From positions 1 through 64,000 of the IMG/VR virus record IMGVR_UViG_3300028376_000003: a stretch of DNA of 64,000 bases. The stretch is one strand, 5' to 3'. Every line of letters starts with the position of its first letter. Positions within the stretch are counted from its first letter, which is position 1. Position numbers and translations under genes: made by a program. Source of the DNA: a virus. This document shows positions 63,334 to 64,000 of this stretch, one piece after another. The notes under the pieces were generated by a model. It was not told the DNA's origin and made no database searches. It saw nothing but the letters and a program-made list of their open reading frames with translations.

Positions 63334-64000
63334 TTATTGAGGGTTTGTTAAATCACATAGACCAGCTACACCATTGAATTGTCCGTCCACGACCCTTTTC
63401 CAATAAAATTCTTTAATGTAGATACCAGTTAGTGCAGGTGTGTTTCCAAATTCATCTGTAAATATTACATTACCAAATGTCCAAGTTTGATTATCTGTCC
63501 AAACATTAATAGTTGTTCCACCATTTCCAGCACAGGCGTTGTTAGATGTGTCATAACGACCCACTAAATGTGGGAACAGTTCTATATTATTACCACTCTC
63601 TTGTGTTAGTCTTTGTATTCTTTCTATATTTGTTCCAATTATATTAATATCAGTAAATCTTTCAGCACCACTATTAGACCCATACTCAACCAATATTGTA
63701 CCACTTCCATTACCATTAGTAGGTGATATATTTTCAACCCAACTACTACCAGCTGAAACATTCCAAGAAACATTACTTGTTAATACTAGATTATAACTAC
63801 CAGGGTTACTACCGACTGTCTTGTTACCTTCTATTAGTATGAAAGGTGGTTGTGTACCATTTTGATTCAAAGTAAATGTTCTTACAATACCAAAGCCACT
63901 TATCACTATCGTTGCTGTTCTAGGTGAACTTTGTGTGTTTCTTACAAATTCAATATTTACACTTTCATTCAATCTTCCAGATGATGGATTTGTACTAACC
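63334..64000 (-). CDS. Partial BACON-domain adhesin (5' end beyond window)
   Basis: The frame is open to the window edge, so the true start lies beyond 64000; only the C-terminal 222 residues or so are visible. It contains the end of one BACON-like domain (NPSSGRLNESVNIEFV, SPRTATIVISG, FTLNQNG), a second one (GSYNLVLTSNVSWNVSAGSS; RIQRLTQES) and a C-terminal module with NNACAG near its beginning and GVAGLCD near its end. The latter parallels the end of the 58806-63284 product, so both may present the same receptor-contact unit. Confidence 0.75.
   Translation of the reverse strand, partial: VSTNPSSGRLNESVNIEFVRNTQSSPRTATIVISGFGIVRTFTLNQNGTQPPFILIEGNKTVGSNPGSYNLVLTSNVSWNVSAGSSWVENISPTNGNGSGTILVEYGSNSGAERFTDINIIGTNIERIQRLTQESGNNIELFPHLVGRYDTSNNACAGNGGTTINVWTDNQTWTFGNVIFTDEFGNTPALTGIYIKEFYWKRVVDGQFNGVAGLCDLTNPQ

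Noticed and set aside
1-64000. tRNA, rRNA and riboswitch genes
   Set aside because: No cloverleaf-like GC-richer segment or known riboswitch core was recognised by eye; a covariance-model scan would decide.

Overview
This window is a compact, strongly AT-rich, intron-free stretch with about 65 genes in alternating blocks on both strands. It reads as part of a large tailed-phage genome of broadly T4-like (myovirus-like) character. The phage hallmarks are a family B DNA polymerase N-terminal half, a gp46/SbcC-type exonuclease subunit, a thymidylate synthase, PhoH, homing nucleases, a probable tape measure protein and several very large tail or adhesin proteins. The host is probably a member of the Bacteroidota. 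BACON-type domains are present in the adhesins, Shine-Dalgarno sequences are nearly absent before start codons, leaders are A-rich, and a few sites match the Bacteroidota -7 element TAnnTTTG. Capsid, portal and terminase genes are not in this window.

Layout. 0.4-11.4 kb (mostly minus): an XPD/DinG-like helicase; a three-gene nuclease / SF2 helicase / adenine methyltransferase run whose order matches the domain order of single-chain Type ISP restriction enzymes; a GIY-YIG homing nuclease; the N-terminal half of a split family B DNA polymerase; and thyA. 11.5-19.4 kb: a 2H phosphoesterase resembling phage anti-CBASS Acb1, small genes, a pyruvyl-transferase and a glycosyltransferase, a stand-alone protein with a family-A-polymerase-like palm, and a 442-residue protein of unclear fold. 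19.5-30.5 kb: a hydrophobic repeat-built tape-measure candidate with small downstream genes, then a convergent 1,933-residue tail protein with a beta-propeller. 30.5-43.6 kb: many small accessory genes (metallophosphoesterase, Nudix hydrolase, nucleotidyltransferase-like protein, SHOCT protein, four leucine-rich-repeat proteins) and a PhoH ATPase whose P-loop is interrupted by an intein. 43.7-53.8 kb (plus): structural genes including a 1,700-residue protein with W-x-x-G repeats. 53.9-58.8 kb: a T5orf172-type nuclease, small genes, a gp46-like SMC protein, a DNA methyltransferase flanked by direct repeats, and a DnaJ-like protein. 58.8-64 kb (minus): two adhesin-like proteins with BACON-type domains, the last one running off the window.

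Two patterns cut across these regions. First, about 14 otherwise unrelated proteins start with a similar short tag (such as MKHLKTFESF or MIKKFKQFNEE), which looks like the capsid-targeting sequence of T4 internal proteins; they may be co-packaged and injected. Second, about 20 transcription units carry a TTTAATATATA-like element 4-33 bases before their first start codon, a likely phage-specific promoter class.

No tRNA, rRNA or CRISPR array was recognised. All functional calls come from reading motifs; no database search was run.
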